DNA from: Mangifera indica
Lineage: Eukaryota > Streptophyta > Magnoliopsida > Sapindales > Anacardiaceae
NCBI RefSeq assembly: GCF_011075055.1
Contig: NC_058147.1
Location: 62,001-126,000 of the forward strand
DNA length: 64,000 nucleotides
Reading direction: 5' to 3'
A model generated the notes under the pieces. It saw nothing but the letters and a program-made list of their open reading frames with translations, did no database searches and was not told where the DNA came from. Shown here one piece after another: positions 53,358-64,000 of this stretch (positions within the stretch are counted from its first letter, which is position 1; each line of letters opens with the position of its first letter). Made by a program: the position numbers and the translations under genes.

Positions 53358-54229
53358 AGAATTAATTCTTAGTAAATATTGTGTGGATTGGCACTTTGAT
53401 TTGTATTTTTTATTTTTTTCCCAAGTTGATGGTGCTTACATATAATTTGTTTACCCATCTTTGCTTAGACAATCTTTCTCTTGTTTATTAGAAAGTGAAA
53501 ACCCTACCCTCCTCCTGCAGTCCTGTTTTATCAGAATCGAACGCTGAATACATATTCTTTAAAGCAGTTGTAGTGGATCAACAACTGAGCTAGTTTCAGA
53601 TCATGCAGTGGTACCAACATATCTTAGGGGAGGAATTTAAGACTGATGCTTGTGATTTAGCTTTAAATAAATATGGCGAACTGAACCTGAGCAAGGGTAG
53701 TCGGAACCTGCTAGCCGAAGTAAACAATAACATTGCAAAAGTAGCTGGGAAGAAGGAATAACCAGTGAGACAGGGAATCCAAGTTAATTCAGTTTGAATT
53801 CACCCTTAACATAGAGTGCCGAATTTTTGCTCAACTCTGCCAACCAAGAGACCAGAATATGAATTAATGTTACGTTTATTGTTTTCTTACTAATGTACAT
53901 CGTGTTTTCTGTAAGTGTGTGAATATGCATAAAAAGTTTAACAGAGACTTTTGAATGTACATGCGGATATTCCTTTCGCGGGAAGCATAAACATATACAC
54001 AAATAATCTTCCTACATCCTTCTTATAAGCTGATTATAATCACAATTTTATCATAATTGAGCACCAGCTATGACTATTAATGGGTCTCAAGCTCTTTTGC
54101 CCACTCTTTGGATGCTTTACCTAACAATTCACTTGATGGCGCGTATAAACTAATCAACAATACTCTTGAGTCAAAGTTCCCATGTAGGAAGGAAAAGAAT
54201 AAATAACAGTTACTACCTTTCACCCGGAT
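53358..54229. other. Convergent spacer AP2S / uncharacterised gene
   Basis: AP2S 3' UTR, AT-rich, and the 3' flank of the minus-strand gene ending at 54230. Nothing coding supported. Confidence 0.5.
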
Positions 54230-57200
54230 CTATAGGCGTTCATTGCAGAGTAATTGCAAAGGTAATGCACCACTTGTGTGAAACCCTCCTTCCATTTCTT
54301 CATAAACTGATGGGAGATGGCGGTCAAGCCTTTTCACCCTTGGAAGTGGTGGTAAAGACGAAGCAATGGCCACCAACTGTGGCTGATGTTGTTGTTGAGG
54401 AATTGAACCATACTTGGGACCAACCACTTCTAATGATGAAACCGACTGGAGGCATGGAATCAAGTTAGGATCCTCTCTCCCATTTAGCCAGCTTGGAAAT
54501 TGGTTCATTGCTGTACAAGTTACCCCAGGTCTGTATTGGGCAGCTAGCTCTGCCACCCAAACCTGTTGTTGATGCCGTTGCTTTGTCAAGAGTGTGGAAG
54601 AACTTGTATGGTGTAGGCCAGGATAAGGGCTGCTGAGATACGGAGGTAACTGCAAATATATTACAACATGTCTCTCAATACTTACATATTGAGCAAGTAC
54701 ACAATAATCATCTTCTGCTACTGTGTAAATCATGCAAACAAGCTAATAAAGAAAGAAGAAAACCTGCTGTGTGGATGTAGATGCAGAAATGTGGTCTGGG
54801 TAAACAGATGAGGTATAGCGAGTTTGTGACATAGAAAGAGGTATGAATTTGTGCTGCGCTTGCGAATGAAGATAAGAAACTTGAAACTGTGATGATGGCT
54901 CTAATCCATTGTTTCCAGCTCCGTTAAAGCTGTTATTAGCTTCTACTCCAACGCTTCCAGCTGACAAAGACAAGAAATTGAAACTCTACAGAAACCAAAT
55001 AAGTGATCAGTATACTGAAAAGGAGGAAGCCATAATCAATCGGCAATATCACGCCTACCTGCTTCTGCAAAGTGTTTGCTCGAGATGCTTCAGTATTCTG
55101 AGGCTGATCTTGATAAAGCCTCTTCTGCTGAAGAATACCACTTGTAGCATCATTTGCATCTCTTTCAGTAGTATTACAAGTTGCATTGTTGGTCAATAGA
55201 ACTCCATTTGCACCTTTATCCACCCTTTCAAAGTCATTAATAGCCTTAAATAACCCTGGCTTTTGATTTTCATGTTGCAATTTCACTTGATTAGGCTGTA
55301 AAGACAATATTTGTTTCTTCTCAGGTATTTTTAGATCCTGAATAAGATGAGTGATGTAGACATGAGCTGCGCACCTCTTCAGCAACCTACGAGTGGTCCC
55401 TTTAGAAACCTGTATAGATTGGTATCTACCAGACGACAATCAGTTGCTTTTTCCCAACAAAATAGCTGATGTTGAAAAGTTATAACATTTCACCTTTCCA
55501 TATAAAGGTCCAATGCCAAATGAACATGGGTTGGAGACACATATGGCTGCATCTAGCCAAGCTGGATCATTTGCAGTAGAGGACCTGCAATGGCTTCATA
55601 GGTGAGATTAAGGGGAAATGATATTAAGCAAGCACTGAAAGCATAAGAATCAAGGAAATTACTGCAAAGAAGAACCAGGACAGCCAGAACAAGGAACCAC
55701 TATCGGTGACAATCCAGGCCACAATGCTAGGCCTTTGAACAAAGAACCAAAACGATGTTATTTGTGGTATATAGTTGCAATAACATAAAAGAAAACTGTG
55801 TTTCAGAATTCACAATCTAGGTATAAATTTGGCCAGAAATTCAATCTCCTAAGCAATCAAGAAACATACTCTTTTTTCTGGAATCCATGACCATATCTTG
55901 TTGTTCAAATTGACTTCCACTGACCGCAGCCTAACACATAGACCAAAGACACATGATAGTAGCAGCTTCATCATGGAAAGAAATATTAATCTACACTTGA
56001 AAGGCTCTACTTACCCCCATTGTGAGCTGTGATGCATCCCTTTGAACAGACTGCTTTGATCTACTTCAGGATGAAAACGAAAAGATTAAGGTGATAAGAG
56101 GTCAACATAAAAGGAACAACAAGAAAGGACAAATAAATTTGATAAGAAATAACAAACCCTGAATCACAACTTATTTCAGTCAGAACATGCAACTTTTCAC
56201 AATCACATGATGGCTTATCATCATTATAAGAAGTCTTAGCCAACGAAGGCATCATACTACATAGATTCACTTGAGGAACACAGGTATCTGATTTCATAGG
56301 GAAAATTTCATTGTCATGTGAAACAGATTTTTCTTCAATAGTGGGTTTGTCCAAAGAATTGATTTTAGCAGTTTCTTTAAGCAACGTTTCTAGATTAGCA
56401 GAAGGAGCAGCCTCAGAAGTTCTCATGGGGCAGGTTGAGCTCAAGTCCTCTGTTGAAACTGCAGAATCCAATAAAACAATAACTTAACAGAGCGGAAGAA
56501 GGTCAAAAGATAAACAAAGCCAACTCAGTGCAATTTGCAAGAATCAATAGACGGCTACAAAAAATCCACCTTCAAATGCAGTTGTAGGGCTCTCCCTACA
56601 TTCTGGCAAAGCTGGATGTTTTGCTTCCGAAGGGGAATTCTCCAATTTATTCTTATCAGTGGTGTCATTGTCAGAGAACATTTCTGCCAAAGCATATAAG
56701 GTCTCCACAACTTCTTCCTCGTCTTTAGTGATTGACCCCAAAGCCTGCTTTGTGGTCCAGTCCAAGCCACCTTGTTTCTAAAAAGGTAAATTCCACCTAT
56801 ACAGATCAAATTCCTCAATCCAAAAAGATTATAAAATCAAATGACCAGCCGGAGATAATTGACTAACCATGTTCAGTTTGGACTTCTTCAAGCCATTCTT
56901 TTTGGGTGATACAACTCCACCCATTGTATGGTTCAGCTTCTTTGAATCTGGCAAAGATCGAGAGATAGATTTGCGATGTCGCTTCTTCATAGCTGTAAAT
57001 GTGAAACAAAAATTCCCAAGCATTAACAATGTAAAAAATGAAAAAATACATATATTTGATTATTCTCTTTATTTTTCACCCTTAATGTCTTTTATGATTC
57101 ATAGAAAGCTAAAGTATCTTCCCTGGAAAAGTAAGCTTCTGAAGTGAAAGAATAAAAAAATCTCAAAAACCATATAATTATTTCAAAACAATCAGCCAAC

Positions 57201-58214
57201 ATCAAAGTCGCAGCACCATATAAAAAATATAATTGGAGAAAACAGAATCTGGTGCCCATGAAAAGAAAGACAAAGCAAAAAGCTCCAGTTTTGCTTAAGT
57301 TGTAACAAAAAATTAGTTATAAAAGCCAAAAAGGGAAACTTCGTGGAAGACCAACCAAATATAACTTGATTTTAAAGCCGAAAACTCAAATACTTAAATC
57401 ACAAGTAAATAGAAAAATTATTTTTAAAAAAATTATGAAGCCAAGACTTCAATTACAATAGAAGAAAAATAAGGACAGATAAAAGAAAATAAAACGACTT
57501 TTGATTCACAAACAAGTATACCTGACCGCAGCTTACGGGGAACAGATGCATGATCAACGCCATTGTAGTCATCAAAAAACTGCTGAACCCATTGAAAAGA
57601 AAAAGTATAAATTAAAATATAAGAGATAACATCATCGTTGTCAATTCATGAGAGACACATACCTTCTTAGGGAACGTAAAACTCTTGGCAGTACCATTAC
57701 TTATTAAAGAATGCGACTGGGAAGGAAATTCATTGTTTCTATCTCTATCAGAAGACATTTTACAGCCAGTTTCAGAGTCTTGGTAAGTTGAACTGGCTTT
57801 ATCAACAACACTTAATTTTTTAATGAGTCTTTGTTTCTTCGATTTCTCCAAAGAAACAAAGTCGTCGTCGTCACCAACACCATCCAAACCTTCAAATCAG
57901 AAAACAGAGGAAAAAAAAACATAAAAAAAGCAATAAAAAGGAGATAAAACAAGATATGCGCATTATCTGCGAAACTCTTCTCAACACCACCAACACATAA
58001 AAAGATTATACAAATGAAAACGACAAGTATACGAAATGGGGTTTTGTTTGTTTGTTTGTTTGCATATATGCATACAAATGAAAAGGAGAGTAGAGTAAAT
58101 AAATTCACCAGCAGTGGCAGAGCAGAGCCTCTGTCCAGATTGCTTCATCTGTTGTCGTGAGAACCGACTGACTCCGCGTCTCATGTCTCGACTACTGTCC
58201 ATTTCTGTGATCAT
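54230..58214 (-). CDS. Uncharacterised plant protein (At1g47820-like)
   Basis: Thirteen exons: 58214-58109, 57889-57663, 57579-57523, 56992-56868, 56777-56570, 56458-56158, 56063-56015, 55930-55870, 55732-55663, 55584-55494, 55409-55059, 54985-54764 and 54649-54230; about 760 residues. Start MITEMDSSRDMRR; the second ATG at 58202 is possible. Position beside AP-2 sigma fits At1g47820, an unknown protein. Visible parts are a basic N-terminus (RRGVSRFSRQQMKQSGQR), an acidic patch (DDDDFVSLEKSKKQRLIKK), a Lys-rich block (SLPDSKKLNHTMGG, SPKKNGLKKSK), GGLDWTTKQALGSITKDEEE, ETLYALAEMFSDND, DPAWLDAAICVSNPC, a second basic block (KGTTRRLLKRCAAHVYITHLI) and a Gln/Pro-rich C-terminus. Composition suggests a nuclear protein. 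Exon 3 to 4 is out of phase by one base unless an acceptor 8 bases downstream is used. Function unknown to me. Confidence 0.85.
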
Positions 58215-59297
58215 TTTCCTTTTTTCTTTTCCTTTTCAAAATAGCTTCTACGGCTCTGAATCGATCTAAACAACCAACAAAACGCCACTAAACCCGAATC
58301 CAGATCTTTTCTCTTAAAAAACAAAAAAAAAAATCAGTTTGTAATTGCGAGTTATGAAACTAAAACCGTAAAAGAAGGGAAATGAGAAGAGAGAGAAAAA
58401 TGAAAGAAGTTATGTTTTGTTTGTTGTTAGTTGAGTTTTTTACAGGAGAGATAAAGTGAAAAAGTGGCGTTTGGGTTTTCAAAGAAAGAGAAAGAAAATC
58501 AATATAGTTGCCAGATATCTCTCCGCTTCCTTCTCTTTGTGTGTGAGCATTGAGTAGTTCTAGCTACCAAAAGCCACAGAGAGAAGACATAAAGCTAATA
58601 AAAGGAGAAAAAGTAATTCCTTCCTCGTTTTCAGAGAATCAGGTTCTTCGTGAAATATTATAAAGCAGATGTACAGAGAAAAATCAAAGGCCAGAGATAA
58701 ATTGAACACACAAGCCGTGGAAAATCTTCTCTGAAACTCATTGCAAGTCTTCCTTCTAAATTACAGTCATTGATTTACCATGAAATTAAGGATAAAAAAA
58801 AAAGGTAAGCAATAAACAGAGAAGCAAGAAAGAACCTTGAAATGTATCATGCGAGATTCAGTAATTTCTCTGTCTCTCTCAAAGCTCACAGTCAGAGACT
58901 CCCAGAATACGGAAAATCCGAAGCTTCTTAAATGCATCTAAAAGACGCCCATTCTTTTTCGCGTCATTGCTCCATCCATCCATTCACAGCCGTTGGATCT
59001 CTCTATCGCTACATTACACGGTTCAAATCTCACGTGTCATCCACGTTTCACTGATACTTCTTCCCACCTACTTGCTTCTCTTTTTGACATCTTGCCTGCC
59101 ACCTTGGCTTGGCACTCTTCCCCAATCCATGCATGCAATCGCAAACAGTCTCTTACCATCAAACGGCTACCATTTGTTTTTGCCTGCTTTCGTTGTATGG
59201 CACAGCACAGCCAGTGGTTTCAGACTTTCAGGCTTTTTGACGTCAATCAGAATCAGAGTGAGTGGACGGCCATGGATGGTTGCCACGTCTCACAAAA

Positions 59298-59460
59298 TTG
59301 TCCGTATGAGAAGAGGCTGTTCTAACCTCCTCTTGAATTCTGATAAAAAATATTCTGTAGCTTTGTGTGAATTTCAACCTGGTTTTCGAAAGGGAAGGGA
59401 TATTTCCATTCTCTGGAGGTTGGCATGCGTGACAAAGTCATGTATGAAGCGTGAATGTGT
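59298..59460 (+). repeat. Duplicated block, copy 1
   Basis: Matches 63845-64000 with substitutions: gctttgtgtgaatttcaacctggtttt against cctttgtatgaattccaacttggtttt; both end with tgacaaagtcatgtatga. Confidence 0.7.
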
Positions 59461-60233
59461 TCCATATTCCATTCCCATATTTATTTAAATGTTGGGCTAA
59501 ATTCGATTAAGACCGAATCCAAACAAATTTAAAATTGATTTGAAATGCGTTCAAAATTAAAAACAATGGGATTCCATCCATCTACTCAATTTGAACACAA
59601 ATTTATTTATATAAATCCGTTTTATAAAATCAAGTTTTATTATTGATTCGAACAACTCAATTTGTTCAATCTAAACTCAAACAATTCAAATCATATCATA
59701 TCTCAGAATCTAATATTTACTTCACGTCATCAAATCCATCCCCTGCATTTCTATCACAACATCTTAAATATATATTTAGAAATATGAAAATAAAAAGTAT
59801 AAACAAACGTCAAAGTTTTCCATTTTGAATGAAGCAAAGCATATTTGTTACATTAGTCTGGTGGTAAACAATTGTTGGTCCAAAACGCAAATTATTGGAA
59901 CCTGTAAAGCCCATTATCCAATGAGAGGGCTTATAAGTAGGTTGAGGTTGATAGATGGGCTCGTAATCCAAAGACCATAATCATATTTTCCCAGATGGAG
60001 ATGGGCTTATGAATCTTCTATCCTATGCATGAGGCGCTCACCGTCATTGGGCGGATTCCATCCAAACTGAGCTCAAGTGAGAACTGATAATACCCAATTT
60101 GAGCACAAATTCATTCGAGTCCACCCCTCAGTGTCACCTAAATCTGTTAATTTCAAGAATGTTTTAGGCCCAAGTTGAGGTTTCGCCTAGCCCTAATACC
60201 TGATTGCTCATGTAATTGTCCTCTTGAGGGCAT

Positions 60234-60240
60234 TGATTTA
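60234..60240. repeat. 7-bp target duplication, left
   Basis: tgattta, identical to 61827-61833. Confidence 0.6.
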
Positions 60241-61826
60241 AGGGAAATTATAAAAAATGGCCAAAATACCCCCCTCCCCCCCAATTAAGCAAAAATACCC
60301 AAATCTACTATTCCTAACAAAAATGCCCATAGCTTTTTCTAAATTATCAAAATTACCCCTCCCCTCATCTCATTTATATAAACTCTCTCACTTTCACTTT
60401 CACTCTCACTCTCATTACATATATTTCTTATATCACTTAAATACTTACTTTCACTCTCATTTTTATTTAATATCAATTACTACGGGTTCATTTGGAAAGA
60501 AGAAATTCATATTTCTTATATCACTTAAATACTTACTTTCACTCTCATTTTTATTTAATATCAATTACTACGGGTTCGTTCGGAAAGAAGAAATTCATAT
60601 TTTTGAATTCGAATCAAAAAAATCAATTCGTGAAAACTATATTAAAAATAACATATTATGAATAAATAGATATATTGAAATACCCTAAAATGTCAATAAT
60701 AAAAAAATTACTCGAAAATCTAAAAAAACATATCTGAATTTTGAAAACTACATGTTCAAATAGCTTATGAACAAGAAAACTGAAAAATCGATCAAAAATT
60801 TCATAATTACATCGTGAAACGTGTCTAAAAAGCACATTAAAATTACAAATATCAAATTTGAAAATTACATATCAAAAAAGTCTAGCCTGGTTACAAACAA
60901 ACTTAAAATCATAAAAACCGAAAATCTTAAATTTGATAAAATAAAAAAATTGCATAATACATATTGAAACAGTTTTATTTTGGCCTTCAGATTTGGTGCA
61001 ACCAGCGAAGCTAGTTGTCGTTATAGAGCTCGAAACGAGCTTCACGTTGATATATTACAGGCCCCATAACTCCTCCCGGATCAAAAGTTATGGTCGTTCA
61101 AAGTCTGTCTCATATAAACCCTATAGTTTTAAAAAAAGTTAATTTCCCCCCAACCCACCGTATACACAGCAACATCCCACTGTCACGTGAAAAATTTTAA
61201 AAAAGCCCACAGTGGACTAAGAACTCTCATACAACTCCCCAATATTTTGAAAACATTATTAAGCCCCCTAACCCACCGTTGATAGTGGGAAACACTGTTT
61301 CCACTGTCGACTATCGATCCCTTCGGAACGAATTTTTGGCCAAAAATTCGTCGTTTCGATCTCCAATTTCAACACAAATCAAATCTACATAGGTTATAAT
61401 ACAAAACCCCTCAACCAATTCAACGAAAACAACCAAGAATCAAAACATTTCAAGCATTATTCAAAATCGAAACCCTAAATCCTAAACTACAAAATCTCAC
61501 TCAAATCTTAATAATATGAACAATAACTTTATTCAAACAAGATGACAAAAGATATTCTAACGTTCTGTGCCATTTTCGGTTACCAAAAACCATGAAAATC
61601 GTCGGAAATCCGACCAACAGTGCGATGACAATGGGACAGGGGAAAATTTCAAATTTTTCCCTGTTTTTGAACAGTGATTTCACAGTGGGAACAGGGGAAA
61701 TTTGCTGGGTTTATATATAGGCAGTTTCGACATTTCACAAAAGTTGGGCATTTTTGCTTTAATCTAAATTTTTTGGGCAATTTTACTTAAACCCCCTTAC
61801 TTTTGCCTATTCTTTATAATTTCCCT
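60241..61826. mobile_element. 1.6-kb TIR element
   Basis: Starts agggaaattataaa and ends with its complement (tttataatttccct). The similarity continues inward (aagcaaaaatacccaaat against ttgggcatttttgctt). Flanked by tgattta on both sides. No transposase. The interior includes an 88-bp tandem duplication and a block around 61000-61110 (cgaaactagttgtcgtt-type). Superfamily unclear. Confidence 0.7.
60423..60598. repeat. 88-bp tandem duplication inside the TIR element
   Basis: The block beginning atttcttatatcactt and ending gaaagaagaaattcat occurs twice in a row, with only a few differences (ggttcatttgg against ggttcgttcgg). Confidence 0.85.
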
Positions 61827-62220
61827 TGATTTAAACTGATGTTTGTATATCAAATTGTCGATTTAATAAGAAAGCGACGTTAATAGTCAAATTGACAAGT
61901 AGAGTGGCAACCAAACCGCCAGCCTGGCACAGAGCCATCAGCCTTTATCATCTTCAGGATGACTGCCGGTTTGTTTTTTCAGTCTCAAATCTCAATGTCC
62001 TTGTGATTCAAATGTTTCTTCTCTGAAAGTAATACAAGAAAAAGCTTACAAACCTTCATTGTTATTTTTTACTCAACAACAGCAACATAGATCTTTACAA
62101 CCGTGATTAACAACGGCTTCATTTTTTTATTGATAATGATAGATATCTACTTCATGCAACCAGCAGTGGCATGCAGGAGGGAAAAATTAGAAAAGGTGGG
62201 CTGTTTCAAGGGCACTTGCG
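61827..62220. other. 3' flank of the GASA gene
   Basis: Contains the right target duplication (61827-61833) and the likely GASA 3' UTR. No gene seen. Confidence 0.5.
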
Positions 62221-62686
62221 TCAGCCGCCGTGGGTGGTTAAACTGGCGTAGCAGGGGCAGACTTCGTAGTTACCAGCAGTTCCTGGAGGAACACAGTAGC
62301 AACGTGCACAACAGGTTCCGCAAGCTCTCTTGCACCGTCGTGGCCTGGAGGATAAACGGCACCTGGCGCTGCATGCTCCACCACAGTCTGAAAAATCTCA
62401 AGTTAATTTACATGAATCATATCATGATTCATACACAAATAATCACATGTAACGAATGAAACAGTATTAATTAATTACCGATTTGCGGAGAGGGAGAGCC
62501 AAGTGCTGCATCTGTTATCACCTGCAAAGTCATGTCATAATTTGGTTCAACTGGCGATTGAGTAGGGTTAAATATGAAATTAATAACACCAAAACGAAAG
62601 TTTACCATGTTATCAGCTTCCACAAGATGAAGAAGAAGAAGAAGAGAGATGACAAGTGAAGCAAGCAAAGGCTTAGCAGTTGCCAT
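62221..62686 (-). CDS. GASA: GASA/snakin-type cysteine-rich peptide, C-terminus truncated
   Basis: Three exons: 62686-62606, 62521-62479 and 62387-62221; 96 residues. GASA/snakin peptides are secreted, gibberellin-regulated, 12-cysteine peptides in development and defence. Exon 1 is a signal peptide (KPLLASLVISLLLLLHLVEA). Exon 2 is a short variable linker. Exon 3 is the cysteine domain (DCGGACSARC..., KRACGTCCARC, VPPGTAGNYEVCPCY, LTTHGG). A TGA at 62221-62223 ends the protein right after THGG; the family normally continues with four or five residues including the last cysteine, and the next in-frame stop is at 62206-62208. Eleven of twelve cysteines remain. TATA box at about 62778. Fits GASA1 (At1g75750) in the same conserved neighbourhood. 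Confidence 0.9.
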
Positions 62687-62777
62687 TATAATATAAAAAT
62701 AACTAGGTTGAAACTTGAACGTATGGAAAGGGTTTTAAGTGTGTTTGTGGTACATGGAAGGAGAAGAAGGATGCTGG

Positions 62778-62786
62778 TATTTATAG
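62778..62786 (-). promoter_or_regulatory. TATA box of the GASA gene
   Basis: CTATAAATA on the minus strand, about 95 bp upstream of the start codon, in good position for a short 5' leader. Confidence 0.6.
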
Positions 62787-64000
62787 GAAGAGTAAGGAAA
62801 AGGAGCCATGAATAGGGGTAGGCGCATGCTGGCCAGAAACATCCTGACCTCAATATAATTGGATTCATCTCATCTGGTTTGGAATCATGTGGACTTTGGA
62901 GCTGACCTATTGCTTAGTTGGACTCCTTTTGACTGAATGACTGGAATCAACACGCTGTTAGCTGGGTCACCACCCAAACAAATTAATTATTATTAAATTA
63001 CAATGATAATTGTGGGCAAGGGGAATTAAGTACATATTAATCGATAATCTTGCAACAATACGTAGTAGCTAGTTCAGAAACACATTAATAATCAAAGAGT
63101 TGAAATTCAATTACCAGGTAAGAACATCCACAGTCAATAGAATAAATTAAATTTTTACACCCAAGGTTGAACACATTTCCATCCTTAATAGCACTAATCA
63201 AACGCTTCTACTAAAAATTAAACTTCATTAGAAAAAAAAAAAAAAAAAAACATTAACACTATAAAGATAAAATAATAATTGTACCATACAAAATGAAAAA
63301 GATTAGTTTTCTCACATATCATTTTAACATTTTAAATATAATAATTTAATTATTTTATAAATTTGAAAACTTGAAATTCAATATTTGAAAGTCTAACTTT
63401 CACTTAAATCGAAAATTTATCATTATCACCATCTCAATTAGTTAAATATTTAAATTATTTAGAAGTGACATTGTCTAAAGAAGATTACTATAGAGAAGGA
63501 TGTTCATTAAAGCATGGTGAAACTATGTCATATGAGAAGTCGATGAAGCCAAAAATTACTATGGTGGAAGCTAGGATTAAACCATGCAAGATTAGGTGGT
63601 GGTGAGATGCAATATTGAAGAGAGACGTAACAGAGTTATTGCATAGTTGTGGGATGCAATAGAGATAATCATATTTATTTGAGGTAATATAATAATTTTA
63701 AAAAATAAAATAGTTAAGAATAATATAATAATTTAATTTTGATAAAAGAAGTGTGATTTTTCTCATCAAAGAGGTGGAAAAAGGTTTCTTTAATGACAAC
63801 CATAATTTTACATCTCATATATGATTGCCATGTTTTACCCAAAGTGTTTGTACAAGAAGAAACTATTCGAATCTCCTAATCTTCTCAAGAAAAATATTTT
63901 GTACCTTTGTATGAATTCCAACTTGGTTTTTGGATGGGATGGGATGCTTCGATTCCCTGGGGCATTGGTGTGACAAAGTCATGTATGACACATGAGTGTG
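62787..64000. other. GASA promoter and AT-rich spacer
   Basis: Upstream DNA with a 20-base A-run at about 63231-63250, no gene, and the second copy of the duplicated block from 63845 to the window end. Confidence 0.5.
63845..64000 (+). repeat. Duplicated block, copy 2 (runs off the window)
   Basis: See copy 1 at 59298-59460. The right end is cut by the window. Confidence 0.65.

Larger units (their letters stand above)
58215..60240. other. Upstream region of the uncharacterised gene and spacer
   Basis: 58215-58960 is the likely 5' UTR/promoter (CT- and A-rich tracts). 59290-59460 is one copy of a ~160-bp duplicated block (see the copy at 63845). 59490-59720 and 60060-60130 hold the dispersed 'aattcgattaagaccgaatcc' phrases. 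No gene supported. Confidence 0.5.

Noticed and set aside
58967..59488. 173-codon open frame
   Set aside because: Overlaps the promoter side of the 54-58 kb gene and the duplicated block; starts at a non-ATG codon and shows no family resemblance.
60257..60661. 134-codon open frame
   Set aside because: It lies inside the TIR element and arises from its 88-bp AT-rich tandem repeat (FHSHFYLIS-type); no coding signature.

Overview
The window is nuclear DNA from a flowering plant, almost certainly a eudicot. Genes have many short exons with GT-AG introns, the intergenic DNA is AT-rich and full of plant-type transposons, and every recognisable protein is closest to plant families. The species cannot be named from the sequence. 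All gene models below were built by reading splice sites and checking that exon phases add up. Arabidopsis locus numbers are recalled from memory, not looked up.

Layout, left to right. (1) 0-0.4 kb: first exon of a membrane-anchored GH9 endoglucanase (-), which continues off the window. (2) 2.8-5.8 kb: a DPH5 (diphthine methyl ester synthase) locus (-) whose 5' end is split by nested MITEs and looks broken. (3) 5.8-10 kb: repeats, namely a TRIM-like LTR cluster, a long-TIR element and a Copia gag/LTR scrap. (4) 12.2-14.1 kb: HVA22 g/h-type gene (+), with a one-base frameshift at its conserved C-terminus. (5) 14.9-18.9 kb: E2FC-type transcription factor (-). (6) 19.7-23.9 kb: TRM6, the non-catalytic subunit of tRNA m1A58 methyltransferase (-). 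(7) 24.0-29.6 kb: a complete 5.5-kb Mutator-like element with long TIRs, a perfect 9-bp target duplication and a decayed MURA-type transposase. (8) 31.4-37.4 kb: an old, full-length but dead Ty1/Copia retrotransposon. (9) 37.8-39.1 kb: C2H2 finger protein with a PARP-like C-terminal region (+). (10) 42.3 kb: an 82-residue small protein (+). (11) 43.5-44.7 kb: WEB-family coiled-coil protein (+). (12) 45.4-48.5 kb: plastid-type hexokinase (+). (13) 50.9-53.4 kb: AP-2 sigma subunit (+). (14) 54.2-58.2 kb: an uncharacterised 13-exon gene (-). (15) 60.2-61.8 kb: a TIR element. (16) 62.2-62.7 kb: GASA/snakin peptide gene (-) with a premature stop.

The genes do not form a pathway; they are a conserved neighbourhood. 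GH9, HVA22, C2H2, WEB and GASA match Arabidopsis At1g75680-At1g75750, while E2FC, hexokinase, AP-2 sigma and the uncharacterised gene match At1g47820-At1g47870. The two sets are interleaved here, which suggests an ancestral block that Arabidopsis later split. I saw no clearly new biological system. The most useful observations are four recent-looking gene lesions (DPH5, HVA22, GASA, and the uncharacterised gene) and the intact-ended MULE 108 bp upstream of TRM6.
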